Shown here piece after piece: positions 36,788-44,335 of a DNA stretch of 64,000 nt. Each line of letters begins with the position of its first letter. The first letter of the stretch is position 1. This DNA comes from an uncultured Prevotellaceae bacterium (lineage in GTDB: Bacteria; Bacteroidota; Bacteroidia; Bacteroidales; Bacteroidaceae), in contig ONNV01000010.1 of assembly GCA_900319225.1 (NCBI GenBank), positions 62,001-126,000 on the forward strand, in the 5' to 3' direction. The position numbers were made by a program, and so were the translations under genes. The notes beneath the pieces were generated by a model. It was not told where the DNA came from and did no database searches. It saw only the letters and a list, made by a program, of their open reading frames with translations.

Positions 36788-37009
36788 TTAGTATTCGTCT
36801 TCGTTGAAGAAGAAGTCCTCCTTGCTGGGGTAATCGGGCCATATATCCTCTATGCTTTCATAGATATCGCCCTCATCCTCTATCTCCTGGAGGTTTTCAA
36901 TTACCTCAAGCGGGGCTCCTGAACGGACGGCGTAATCAATCAACTCATCCTTGGTTGCGGGCCAGGGTGCATCTTCAAGTTTTGATGCCAGTTCCAATGT
37001 CCAATACAT
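36788..37009 (-). CDS. DUF2795-type small acidic protein
   Basis: A 73-residue, highly acidic soluble protein, MYWTLELASKLEDAPWPATK, then DELIDYAVRSGAPLEVIENL. The WPATKDELIDYA pattern matches the DUF2795 family of small helical proteins; the C-terminal third is mostly Asp and Glu. The function is unknown. It has its own -7 box (TACTTTTG, minus strand) at 37050-37057 and a terminator downstream, so it is a single-gene unit. Confidence 0.8.
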   Translation of the reverse strand: MYWTLELASKLEDAPWPATKDELIDYAVRSGAPLEVIENLQEIEDEGDIYESIEDIWPDYPSKEDFFFNEDEY

Positions 37010-37049
37010 AGTAATAAACGGTGTTTTAAGGTTTACTTATATAGGGGTG

Positions 37050-37057
37050 CAAAAGTA
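37050..37057 (-). promoter_or_regulatory. -7 promoter box for the DUF2795 gene
   Basis: The minus strand reads TACTTTTG, an exact TAnnTTTG box, with TTTG 17 bases further upstream (37075-37078), a slightly short spacing. Confidence 0.5.
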
Positions 37058-37082
37058 TAAAAAAATATGTTATGCAAAAGTT

Positions 37083-37628
37083 CTACCATATTTTTTCACC
37101 TACACCCGCAAAAAAGTTTATACGGCGTGCCAGGACAAAGAGATAATCCGATAGGCGGTTGATGAATTTGAGTAGGTCGCAAGGTGCTTTTGCACAGTCA
37201 GGTAAGGCCAGGATAATGCGCTCCGCACGGCGGCATACGGTGCGTGCCACATGGGCGTAAGATGCAGCCTGAGTGCCACCGGGAAGTATAAATGAGCGCT
37301 GCTGGGGGAGTCCCTCCTCAAGGGCGTCAATCATATGTTCCAGACGCTCTACATCGGCCGGGCTTATGCGGCAGCTTTCTGGCAGTTCAAAACTGGCGGT
37401 GTCAGTTGCCAGGCAACCGCCTGTATTGAAGAGTTTCTGCTGGATCCAGCAGATGTTATCGGTGCTCTCGGCCTTGCCGTCCATGGTGGAGAGCATAAGG
37501 CCTATGAATGAGTTGAGCTCATCAATGGTGCCGTACGCCTCAAGACGCGGATCGGTCTTGCTTACACGCTTGCCGCCAACCAGTGATGTGGTGCCGTCAT
37601 CGCCTGTACGGGTGTAAATCTTGCTCAT
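37083..37628 (-). CDS. ATP:cob(I)alamin adenosyltransferase, PduO type
   Basis: A 181-residue enzyme transferring the adenosyl group of ATP to cob(I)alamin to make adenosylcobalamin. Family motifs are KIYTRTGDDGTTSLVGG at the N-terminus (phosphate binding), EAYGTIDELNSFIGL, and RTVCRRAERIILAL near the C-terminus. The product is the cofactor of methylmalonyl-CoA mutase, which fits the succinate-to-propionate route suggested by the fumarate reductase operon. The start overlaps the stop of the upstream methyltransferase gene by four bases. Confidence 0.94.
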   Translation of the reverse strand: MSKIYTRTGDDGTTSLVGGKRVSKTDPRLEAYGTIDELNSFIGLMLSTMDGKAESTDNICWIQQKLFNTGGCLATDTASFELPESCRISPADVERLEHMIDALEEGLPQQRSFILPGGTQAASYAHVARTVCRRAERIILALPDCAKAPCDLLKFINRLSDYLFVLARRINFFAGVGEKIW

Positions 37629-38281
37629 AACACGTAGTGTTGTTTGTTCATTTTCCTGTTAAAGAAAAGGAGCCCCAACTTCTTGAGCTGGAAAGTAACT
37701 CCCACTCTCTCATCAAGGATGGCCTGTTTCCACCACTCTTTTTTCTCTTTCTTGCCCATATCCTCCAGTACCACCACAGTATCAGGTTTGGCATTGCGGA
37801 TGATAACATCCATTACCTGACGCCAGTAAGCTGTGTGTGCCACATGTATGAACTGAGGAGTATCCCCGCTCTCCATTATCTTGGTGACGGTCTCCAGGAC
37901 ATCGGCTGCAATATACTCAATATTCTTGATTCTCTTAAGATTACGGCGCACCTCTTTTTCGGCCGGGTGCGGAACATCAACCGTAACAACCCTTGATTTG
38001 CTTGATACCGATGCCAGATAACCGGTGCTGACGCCGGCTCCGGTTCCTATCTCCAGAATATACTGCGGATTGAAACGGTTTACCAGACGGAACAGCAGCT
38101 CGTCACGGCTCTGCGGATACTGCGGCAGATACTGCGGAGCTTTCTCCCAGAAGGGATAGAGGTCCTCATATGCATAATAGGGACGTTTTTCATTGATTAC
38201 GTTCTCAATCAGGTCATATGCCCACGGAGAGTGAACTCCGAATCCACGTCCTGTAAGCCAGCGGTTGTCTGTCAGTTTCAT
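37625..38281 (-). CDS. Class I SAM-dependent methyltransferase
   Basis: A 218-residue protein from the start MKLTDNRWLTGRGFGVHSPW, with a Rossmann-type SAM-binding motif I YILEIGTGAGVSTGYLA near residues 72-88 and an acidic motif II RVVTVDVPHP. The opening GRGFGVHSPWAYDLI is typical of a Bacteroidales-specific family annotated as O-methyltransferase-like; the substrate is unknown. A longer frame to 38458 would run through the DUF3108 gene and is rejected. Overlaps the adenosyltransferase by four bases; 10 bases downstream of the DUF3108 gene. Confidence 0.8.
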   Translation of the reverse strand: MKLTDNRWLTGRGFGVHSPWAYDLIENVINEKRPYYAYEDLYPFWEKAPQYLPQYPQSRDELLFRLVNRFNPQYILEIGTGAGVSTGYLASVSSKSRVVTVDVPHPAEKEVRRNLKRIKNIEYIAADVLETVTKIMESGDTPQFIHVAHTAYWRQVMDVIIRNAKPDTVVVLEDMGKKEKKEWWKQAILDERVGVTFQLKKLGLLFFNRKMNKQHYVL

Positions 38282-38291
38282 ATCCTTAGTT

Positions 38292-39041
38292 TTATTTGAG
38301 CAGAGCCTTGATAGTAGTTCCCACGCCCAGAATGATATCCAGTTGTACCGGTTTGTGCAGGCTGTCATTGGTAACGTAGGCCTTGAGCGTCTCACGCTCC
38401 TTGCCCTCCTTGTAGTCACGTACCGATACCACCATGCAGTCATAGGTGTTGCCGTCATCGGCCTTGACGGTCTTGTTTCCTGTATAGACCAGATACTGGG
38501 TTATCACCTGATTGCCGTTTACCATGGGCAGGCTCTCTGTACGGCCGGGTTCGGAACCGGATGTATCCATGGAACGGGCAAAAATGAGCATGCTCATGAT
38601 GTCATAGATCCTGCTGTCCCTCCACTCTGTGGTGTGGGCCAGACGCTGGTCCGTAGCACTGTTAACCTTGCTCATATTAGCGATGAAATGGCCATTGTCC
38701 TTTGAGAACAATGCAGTCTCAACAACATGACGGTCACCCTCATTTATGGTCTTACGGAAATAGAGGCTCACATTGTCATGGGTGTTGTATGACTCTATTG
38801 TGTCACGCAGTGTAAAGAACCTGTCGGCCCTGGAGTCTGTGGTCATCTCCATTGCATAACGAACGGCGTCATGTCCGTTAAAGATGACGTCACTGTCATA
38901 CATGCGGGCAGATCCTGCCTGGATGTTTATGAATCCGATGTTGAGATAGAGATTGAACCGGATATCCTCCGCCCTTAGAGGGATTAGCTGAAATAAGAGG
39001 GTAAAGAGGATGGATAGCTTTACGATACGTGTCCTGATCAT
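38292..39041 (-). CDS. DUF3108-family exported protein
   Basis: A 249-residue protein beginning MIRTRIVKLSILFTLLFQLI, with a signal peptide ending LRA. The mature part is a beta-rich domain (FNLYLNIGFINIQAGSARM, then FTLRDTIESYN), matching DUF3108, a periplasmic or outer-membrane-associated family with lipocalin-like fold and unknown function. The frame is open further up to 39101 but would overlap the tRNA gene, so the ATG at 39041 is chosen. It probably lies on the same transcript as tRNA-Leu, which ends 17 bases before it. Confidence 0.8.
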   Translation of the reverse strand: MIRTRIVKLSILFTLLFQLIPLRAEDIRFNLYLNIGFINIQAGSARMYDSDVIFNGHDAVRYAMEMTTDSRADRFFTLRDTIESYNTHDNVSLYFRKTINEGDRHVVETALFSKDNGHFIANMSKVNSATDQRLAHTTEWRDSRIYDIMSMLIFARSMDTSGSEPGRTESLPMVNGNQVITQYLVYTGNKTVKADDGNTYDCMVVSVRDYKEGKERETLKAYVTNDSLHKPVQLDIILGVGTTIKALLK

Positions 39042-39058
39042 GATTCCCTGTACATCTG

Positions 39059-39143
39059 TGCTCGAAGCGGGACTCGAACCCGCACAGCCGATAAAGGCCA
39101 AGGGATTTTAAGTCCCTCGTGTCTACCATTCCACCATTCGAGC
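39059..39143 (-). tRNA. tRNA-Leu (anticodon UAA)
   Basis: An 85-base class II tRNA on the minus strand. The acceptor stem GCTCGAA pairs with TTCGAGC, with discriminator A at 39059; the anticodon loop CTTAAAA carries TAA; a long variable arm and the T-arm GCGGGTTCGAGTCCCGC follow. CCA is not encoded. The DUF3108 gene starts 17 bases downstream. Upstream lies a long leader with a strong promoter at 39415-39446. Confidence 0.96.
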
Positions 39144-39408
39144 GTAGGTTGGTATTACATTTCTTTTGGGCGTCTGCTTCCTCTCCTTTCGGTCATGATG
39201 GAACCCCATCACTCCCTCAACTCGAGAAACCATCCATCCCAAAACAAATCGTAATCCCGATTGTTCAATATGCTATCTTTGTTTGTTTTTTCCTCGGTCA
39301 TGATGGGAATCTTTTATTCCCTCAAGGAAAACCAATGATCCAAAAATAGGCCACAATCTCCGTTTGATTAAAAACGTAATCCTGTTAGGTCAAACGTTGT
39401 TATTGTGG
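39144..39408 (-). ncRNA. Structured upstream region of tRNA-Leu with twin hairpins (candidate leader or small RNA)
   Basis: About 265 bases expected to be transcribed on the minus strand from the promoter at 39415-39446 into tRNA-Leu. The 5' part can pair CCACAAT with ATTGTGG and CGTTTGA with TCAAACG. Two homologous hairpins follow, about 105 bases apart. Each has TTGAGGGA on one side and CATCATGACCGA on the other (+ strand TCGGTCATGATGG at 39294-39306 and 39189-39201), with the loops and outer stems differing. No coding frame with a ribosome-binding site is seen. Family not recognised; expression as RNA is inferred. Confidence 0.45.
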
Positions 39409-39414
39409 ACGATG

Positions 39415-39446
39415 CAAAAGTACTTGGTTTTGGGGGATTAGCCAAA
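39415..39446 (-). promoter_or_regulatory. Strong -33/-7 promoter upstream of tRNA-Leu
   Basis: On the minus strand TTTG (39443-39446) and TACTTTTG (39415-39422) are separated by exactly 20 bases, a full match to the Bacteroidetes primary promoter. Transcription would start near 39408 and run through the twin-hairpin region into tRNA-Leu, 265 bases away. Confidence 0.7.
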
Positions 39447-39495
39447 AATTTGGGAAAAAATAGGTGTGTTAATTTTAACAAGTTGTAAAATACAT

Positions 39496-39503
39496 TACAT
39501 TTG
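39496..39503 (+). promoter_or_regulatory. -7 promoter box for the carboxylesterase gene
   Basis: TACATTTG matches TAnnTTTG and ends 72 bases before the ATG at 39576. The -33 region is poor. The remaining leader up to 39575 shows no recognised riboswitch. Confidence 0.5.
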
Positions 39504-39575
39504 TGGGTCATTATTATTTAAAAAAGAGGACCTCAGAGATAGGACACTTCATTAACTTAAACCAATATAATCATT

Positions 39576-41171
39576 ATGAAGAAACTTTTGCTTTTTGCTG
39601 GTATTCTGACTTTGATGGCCAGTTGCCAGTGCAACACTGAAAAGTTGAGCCCCGTTCTTAGCATCGAGGGCGGACAGGTTCAGGGCGTAAGCGCTGACCG
39701 CGTAAAGGATGTATTCGTATTCCGTGGCATTCCTTATGCAGCAGCTCCTATCCGTGAGAACCGTTGGAAGGCTCCGCAGCCTGTTACTCCGTGGGAGGGC
39801 GTCAAGCTTTGCGACCGTTTTGACCATCCCAGCTATCAGCACATCCAGTACAAGGGTGGCTATTACACAGAGTGGGGTTATGGTGATGAGGCTCCCTTCA
39901 GTGAGGATTGCCTTTATCTGAACATTTGGACAAAGAAGCCGGGTGACGTAAATGCCAAGCTTCCGGTTGCCCTGTGGATTCACGGTGGCGGTTACCGCGA
40001 GGGTTGGGGCTCAGAGCCTGAGTTTGATGCTCAGGAGTGGGCCGGTAAGGATGTTATCCTGGTATCTATCAACTATCGTCTTGGTATATTCGGTTTCATG
40101 ACACACCCCGACCTCTCAGCTGAGAGCGAGAACGGTGTATCAGGTAACTACGGTATCCTGGATCAGATTGAGTCTCTTAAGTGGATCAAGAAGAATATCG
40201 CCCAGTTTGGCGGTGATCCCGACAACGTAATGATATTCGGCCAGTCAGCAGGTGGCGGTAGTGTACGTACACTCTGCGAGTCTCCTCTGGCACGCGGTCT
40301 GTTCCACAAGGCTATCATCATGAGTGCCGGTGGTCTTACAGTTCCCAACAACAATGCAGCCGGTGGCCGTGGTATGGGCGGCATGCGTGGCGGCATGGGT
40401 ATGATGGGCGGCTTTGGCGGTTTTGGTATGGGTGGTGGAAACAATAACACTCCCAAGCTTGCCGCTTACAAGGCTCCTGAGGCTCCCGCTAACCTGAACG
40501 CTCTGCAGCGCGCTGAGTTCAACACCAAGGTTATCATGGACTGGGCCGGTTACAATACACTCCAGAAGATGCGTAATGCAGACACTGAGGTTATCTACTC
40601 AGTTGCCAGCATCTACAGCAACGCTACCGGTAACATGGGTAGCATCACAGGTATGCCTATCGTTGACGGCTACGTATCAAAGGAGAGCTTTGATGAGGCC
40701 GCTCTTGACGGTACCCTGGCCGATGTTCCTTACATGTGCGGTTACACTCTGAACGATATGGGTAACATGTCTGCAGGTGTTGCAGCATTCTGCCAGAACC
40801 GTGAGGAGATGACCAAGAACGGTAGCAAGGCATGGGCTTATGAGTTTGCCCGTCCTCTGCCCGATGACGGTTCACATCCTGAGGTTACACAGCGTCTGCG
40901 TGGCGCATTCCACTCATCAGACCTCTGGTTCGTATTCAAGTCACTGCAGCACTGCTGGAGACCTTGGACACAGGGTGACTGGGATCTGTCAGAGAAGATG
41001 CTTACCGCTTGGACCAACTTCGCTAAGTACAGCGATCCTAACGGTCCTCAGGGTGGTGAGTGGGCTCCCTGCACAAAGGAGAACCCCGGTTTCATGGTAT
41101 TCAAGCTGGATGAGAACGACGCTGAGAACTCAGAGTTCGGAGAGTCAATAACCAAGCTGCCGTGGGAGTAA
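39576..41171 (+). CDS. Carboxylesterase (type B) lipoprotein with Gly/Met-rich insertion
   Basis: A 531-residue alpha/beta hydrolase, exported as a lipoprotein (ILTLMASCQC lipobox). It has the type B carboxylesterase features FRGIPYAAAPI, EDCLYLNIW, the oxyanion-hole WIHGGGY and the nucleophile elbow FGQSAGGG with the catalytic serine; GAFHSSDLWFVF probably carries the catalytic histidine. An insertion at residues about 263-290 is almost pure Gly, Met, Phe and Arg and is absent from typical members. It probably hydrolyses short-chain or carbohydrate esters in the periplasm. Single-gene unit with promoter and terminator. Codon use is biased, suggesting good expression. Confidence 0.88.
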   Translation: MKKLLLFAGILTLMASCQCNTEKLSPVLSIEGGQVQGVSADRVKDVFVFRGIPYAAAPIRENRWKAPQPVTPWEGVKLCDRFDHPSYQHIQYKGGYYTEWGYGDEAPFSEDCLYLNIWTKKPGDVNAKLPVALWIHGGGYREGWGSEPEFDAQEWAGKDVILVSINYRLGIFGFMTHPDLSAESENGVSGNYGILDQIESLKWIKKNIAQFGGDPDNVMIFGQSAGGGSVRTLCESPLARGLFHKAIIMSAGGLTVPNNNAAGGRGMGGMRGGMGMMGGFGGFGMGGGNNNTPKLAAYKAPEAPANLNALQRAEFNTKVIMDWAGYNTLQKMRNADTEVIYSVASIYSNATGNMGSITGMPIVDGYVSKESFDEAALDGTLADVPYMCGYTLNDMGNMSAGVAAFCQNREEMTKNGSKAWAYEFARPLPDDGSHPEVTQRLRGAFHSSDLWFVFKSLQHCWRPWTQGDWDLSEKMLTAWTNFAKYSDPNGPQGGEWAPCTKENPGFMVFKLDENDAENSEFGESITKLPWE

Positions 41172-41190
41172 TACCCCGATCAAATGCATA

Positions 41191-41225
41191 AAAGATGCCG
41201 GCCTTTACAGGTCGGCATCTTTTTT
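41191..41225. terminator. Bidirectional intrinsic terminator
   Basis: AAAGATGCCGGCC pairs with GGTCGGCATCTTT (13 pairs, one G-T) and ends in a T run. It lies between the esterase gene and the convergent lipoprotein gene at 41240. Confidence 0.9.
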
Positions 41226-41239
41226 ATATCATGTCCGGT

Positions 41240-41752
41240 TCAGTTTAATATTGTCAGGATTCCGTTACTGTAAGTTACGGAGTATGAGTACAGCGGTCTT
41301 GCCTTACCGCTAATGGCTATGCCGTTGTTGTTCAGGCCCCATACGCGTTCACATTTGGGGCATGTGGCGTTACCGGACTGGTCTACCTTGAGTCTTACGG
41401 ATGATTCATCACACTCGGGGCATCCCAGGTCAAAAGCGCAGATCTGTCCGTTCTCACTCAGTGACGGTATTCCAAGGATGAGACCGGCCAGCCCTAACGT
41501 AAACTGGCGGCTTTGGATATCGGTCAGCGGCTCGTCGTATTTTCCGCCGTTGGAATCGGTAATATGCAGCTTGCCGGTTGTACGGTTGAGCCTTACTGAA
41601 AGGTATATACCCGGAGTCTTGAGCAGATTATAGGGTGAGATGCCGGTGTCACAACTGAAAGCAGCCGGATACGGTGATCCTTTCCTGTAACTGTTCTTCT
41701 CACAACCTAATGTGACAAGAAGTGCCAGGGCAAGAAATACTACCCTTTTCAT
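41240..41752 (-). CDS. Lipoprotein with a two-CxxC, Rieske- or zinc-ribbon-like domain
   Basis: A 170-residue protein starting MKRVVFLALALLVTLGCEKN, with lipobox VTLGC. The C-terminal half contains FDLGCPECDESSVRL and ATCPKCERVWGLNNNGIA: two CxxC pairs about 22 residues apart with beta strands between. The layout resembles a Rieske ferredoxin fold in which both histidine ligands are replaced by cysteine, so zinc binding is more likely than a Rieske cluster. Function unknown. It is the last gene of a pyrE-SRPBCC-argH-lipoprotein run, 15 bases after the argH stop. Confidence 0.75.
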   Translation of the reverse strand: MKRVVFLALALLVTLGCEKNSYRKGSPYPAAFSCDTGISPYNLLKTPGIYLSVRLNRTTGKLHITDSNGGKYDEPLTDIQSRQFTLGLAGLILGIPSLSENGQICAFDLGCPECDESSVRLKVDQSGNATCPKCERVWGLNNNGIAISGKARPLYSYSVTYSNGILTILN

Positions 41753-41767
41753 CGCAGTAATGTCACC

Positions 41768-43105
41768 TTACCTGGAGGTGAGCTTGGAGATTGCGGTGTC
41801 TATGGCGCTGAACGGGAATGCGGCTGTGAGACTCTCCATGCGTGCCGCAATGCGGTCATTGCACAGGTTGCCTATGCTGCCCTCATGAGTGTGGTGTATG
41901 TTGTGGTCAGCCTTGAATGTGCCGTTCTCAATCTCGGCTCCCACCTTACGGTAAGCCTCACGGAAAGGCATGCCCTCACGAGCCAGACGGTTAACCTCCT
42001 CAACACTGAATATTGCATCATACTTGGGATCTGACAGTATATCCTCACGAACCTTGATGTGGTCAAGCATATATGCAGTCATCGTGATTACCTCCTCCAG
42101 TTCCTGGAATGCGGGCAGGAATACCTCCTTTACCAGCTGCATGTCGCGGAAATAACCGCTGGGCAGGTTGTTGGTCATAAGGGTAATCTCCTGCGGGATA
42201 GCCTGCAGGCGGTTGCACTTGGCGCGGGTGAGTTCGAATACGTCCGGATTCTTCTTGTGAGGCATGATGCTTGAGCCTGTGGTGCAGTCATCGGGCAGTT
42301 TTATGAATCCAAAGTTCTGACTGTTGTACATGCAGGCGTCAAAAGCCAGACGGCTTATGGTAGCTGCAACCGATGCCAGTGCATATGCTACGTTACGCTC
42401 CATCTTGCCGCGTGTCATCTGGGCATAGACCACGTTGTAGTTCATGGATTCAAATCCCAGAAGGTCAGTTGTCATCTGGCGGTTCAGGGGGAACGATGAG
42501 CCGTAACCTGCGGCCGATCCCAGCGGGTTGCGGTTGGCCTGGTCAAAGGCGGCACGCAACAGCAGCATATCATCAGTCAGGGCCTCGGCGTAAGCACCGA
42601 ACCAGAGTCCGAATGATGAGGGCATTGCTATCTGCAGATGGGTGTAACCGGGAAGCAGGACGTCCTTGTACCTGTCGCTCTGTTTGATAAGGATGTCAAA
42701 CAGGCTCTTCACGGCATTCACGATGCCGCGCAGACGGTCACGGGTAAAGAGCTTGAGGTCTACCAGCACCTGGTCGTTACGTGAACGGCCGCTGTGTATC
42801 TTCTTGCCCATATCGCCAAGCTGGCGGGTGAGCATGAGTTCAACCTGAGAGTGAACATCCTCCACTCCGTCCTCAATGACAAATTCACCGCGCTCTATCA
42901 CCGGTAGCAGATCCTTGAGTCCTGCAGAGAGAGCTGTAAGTTCATCTTTCTCCAAAAGGCCGATGGATTGGAGCATTGTTATGTGTGCCAGTGAACCCTG
43001 TACATCATACTTGGCCAGCATGAGGTCCATTTCACGGTCACGTCCTACGGTGTATTTCTGAATGAGTTCGTTTACGGGTTTACCCTTATCCCAGATAGGT
43101 TTCAT
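41768..43105 (-). CDS. argH: Argininosuccinate lyase
   Basis: A 445-residue enzyme of the fumarase/aspartase superfamily, cleaving argininosuccinate to arginine and fumarate, the last step of arginine synthesis. The superfamily signature GSSIMPHKKNPDVFEL carries the catalytic serine loop; HSGRSRNDQVLVDLKLF and YTHLQIAMPSSFG are substrate-binding blocks. Length is within the normal range (about 450). It lies 18 bases downstream of the SRPBCC gene, and its product fumarate can feed the fumarate reductase encoded 8 kb away. Confidence 0.96.
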   Translation of the reverse strand: MKPIWDKGKPVNELIQKYTVGRDREMDLMLAKYDVQGSLAHITMLQSIGLLEKDELTALSAGLKDLLPVIERGEFVIEDGVEDVHSQVELMLTRQLGDMGKKIHSGRSRNDQVLVDLKLFTRDRLRGIVNAVKSLFDILIKQSDRYKDVLLPGYTHLQIAMPSSFGLWFGAYAEALTDDMLLLRAAFDQANRNPLGSAAGYGSSFPLNRQMTTDLLGFESMNYNVVYAQMTRGKMERNVAYALASVAATISRLAFDACMYNSQNFGFIKLPDDCTTGSSIMPHKKNPDVFELTRAKCNRLQAIPQEITLMTNNLPSGYFRDMQLVKEVFLPAFQELEEVITMTAYMLDHIKVREDILSDPKYDAIFSVEEVNRLAREGMPFREAYRKVGAEIENGTFKADHNIHHTHEGSIGNLCNDRIAARMESLTAAFPFSAIDTAISKLTSR

Positions 43106-43123
43106 AGTCTCGAGGGGATTTTA

Positions 43124-43549
43124 TTAATACGGTAACATAGCCAGCATGTCGGCAACCTTCTCAACAGCCTCGGTAAGCGGTTTCTCCACCATCTTGGCCA
43201 TGAAAATGTTAAGGTCGGCATCGGCCGTGAGTTTTATCTTACATGAGGATTCACCGGTGGATACGATCTGAATCCATGCGGTGAGTTTGATGGGCGACTG
43301 GAGAGTCTCCATCTTGACGCACTTGAAAGGCTCGCGTGATACTATCCCTACCTCAATCTGTCCGATCGGCGATATGGTGCAGCTCACGGTATCCGGAGTG
43401 CACTCCAGATTCTCAACCTTGAACTGGCTCTGCTGATCGGCGGGAATCCTGTCTGCCAGTCCTCTGAGATTGCTCAGGTCTGATACCTTGGCATATACGG
43501 ACTCCTGTGAGTAAGGAATCTGCTTTATGTTGCTTTCTACCCTTTTCAT
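43124..43549 (-). CDS. SRPBCC/START-like domain protein
   Basis: A 141-residue soluble protein beginning MKRVESNIKQIPYSQESVYA, with the polyketide-cyclase/START-type pattern: an opening strand, the AKVSDLSNLRGLADRIP helical region, alternating strands (VSCTISPIGQIEVGIVSRE, TAWIQIVSTGESSCKIKLT) and a long C-terminal helix. Such folds enclose a hydrophobic cavity; the ligand is unknown. It lies between pyrE (3 bases upstream) and argH (18 bases downstream). Confidence 0.82.
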   Translation of the reverse strand: MKRVESNIKQIPYSQESVYAKVSDLSNLRGLADRIPADQQSQFKVENLECTPDTVSCTISPIGQIEVGIVSREPFKCVKMETLQSPIKLTAWIQIVSTGESSCKIKLTADADLNIFMAKMVEKPLTEAVEKVADMLAMLPY

Positions 43550-43552
43550 CGT

Positions 43553-44185
43553 TTATTTGCCCCACTCTGACGGGTTCTTGCGCCATTCGTTAAGTGTCTG
43601 TAGATGCTCAACCTTGATGTAACCTGAAGTTACGGCTGTCTCCAGCATTGCGGGATAGTCTGTAAGGGTTGAGAGCTTTACTCCGGCTTTCTGGAATGCC
43701 TCCTCTGCTACGGGGAATCCGTAAGTGAATGAAGCGACCATACCTACCACCTCACAACCGGCGTTACGGATGGCATCCACAGCCTTGAGGCTGCTCAGAC
43801 CGGTTGATACCAGGTCCTCAACCACCATCACGCGGCTGCCCGGTTCCAGATAACCCTCAATCAGGTTAGCCAGACCGTGGTCCTTGGGTGCTGAACGGAC
43901 ATAAACAAACGGCTTGCCCATACGGTCTGCAACCAGGGCTCCTTGTGCTATTGCGCCGGTGGCAACGCCAGCTATCACGTCAAACTCAGGGAAATCACGG
44001 GTTATCACATTGCACAGAGAGTCACGTACCAGTGTCCTTACCTCAGGAAATGAGAGTGCCTTGCGGTTGTCGCAGTAGAATGGTGAGTGCCATCCTGATG
44101 CCCATGTGAAGGGAGCATCGGGCTGAACCTTAACGGCCTCGATACGCAGCAACTCACGTGCTACCTGATTCTTAATGTTGTCCAT
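43553..44185 (-). CDS. pyrE: Orotate phosphoribosyltransferase
   Basis: A 210-residue enzyme of pyrimidine synthesis making orotidine 5'-phosphate from orotate and PRPP. The PRPP motif is VMVVEDLVSTGLSSL; the catalytic-loop region is YVRSAPKDHGLANLIEG, and FTWASGWHSPFYCDNRK is the N-terminal family block. Length is typical. First gene of a four-gene run with the SRPBCC protein, argH and a lipoprotein; divergent from the DUF6242 gene. Confidence 0.96.
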   Translation of the reverse strand: MDNIKNQVARELLRIEAVKVQPDAPFTWASGWHSPFYCDNRKALSFPEVRTLVRDSLCNVITRDFPEFDVIAGVATGAIAQGALVADRMGKPFVYVRSAPKDHGLANLIEGYLEPGSRVMVVEDLVSTGLSSLKAVDAIRNAGCEVVGMVASFTYGFPVAEEAFQKAGVKLSTLTDYPAMLETAVTSGYIKVEHLQTLNEWRKNPSEWGK

Positions 44186-44300
44186 ATCAGTATTGTGTGT
44201 TTATTGTTTTCCGTGGCGCGAAGTTACAAAATAATGGTGTATGTAGCGTATCTTTAATATAAAACAACATTATTACACGTGCCGCTATGGATTTTGTTGT

Positions 44301-44308
44301 TAAATTTG
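44301..44308 (+). promoter_or_regulatory. -7 promoter box for the PorG-uppS-bamA operon
   Basis: TAAATTTG is an exact TAnnTTTG box ending 27 bases before the ATG at 44336. It supports the start at 44336 rather than the earlier in-frame ATG at 44279. Confidence 0.55.
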
Positions 44309-44335
44309 CGCGATAAAAAAATAAAACACAGTCTG

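Noticed and set aside
37625-38458. Longer form of the SAM methyltransferase starting at 38458
   Set aside because: It would overlap the DUF3108 gene by about 170 bases with a basic, low-complexity N-terminus; the ATG at 38281 opens the conserved family sequence.
39119-39349. 76-codon + frame downstream of tRNA-Leu
   Set aside because: It begins inside the tRNA, has no ribosome-binding site and reads through the twin hairpins.
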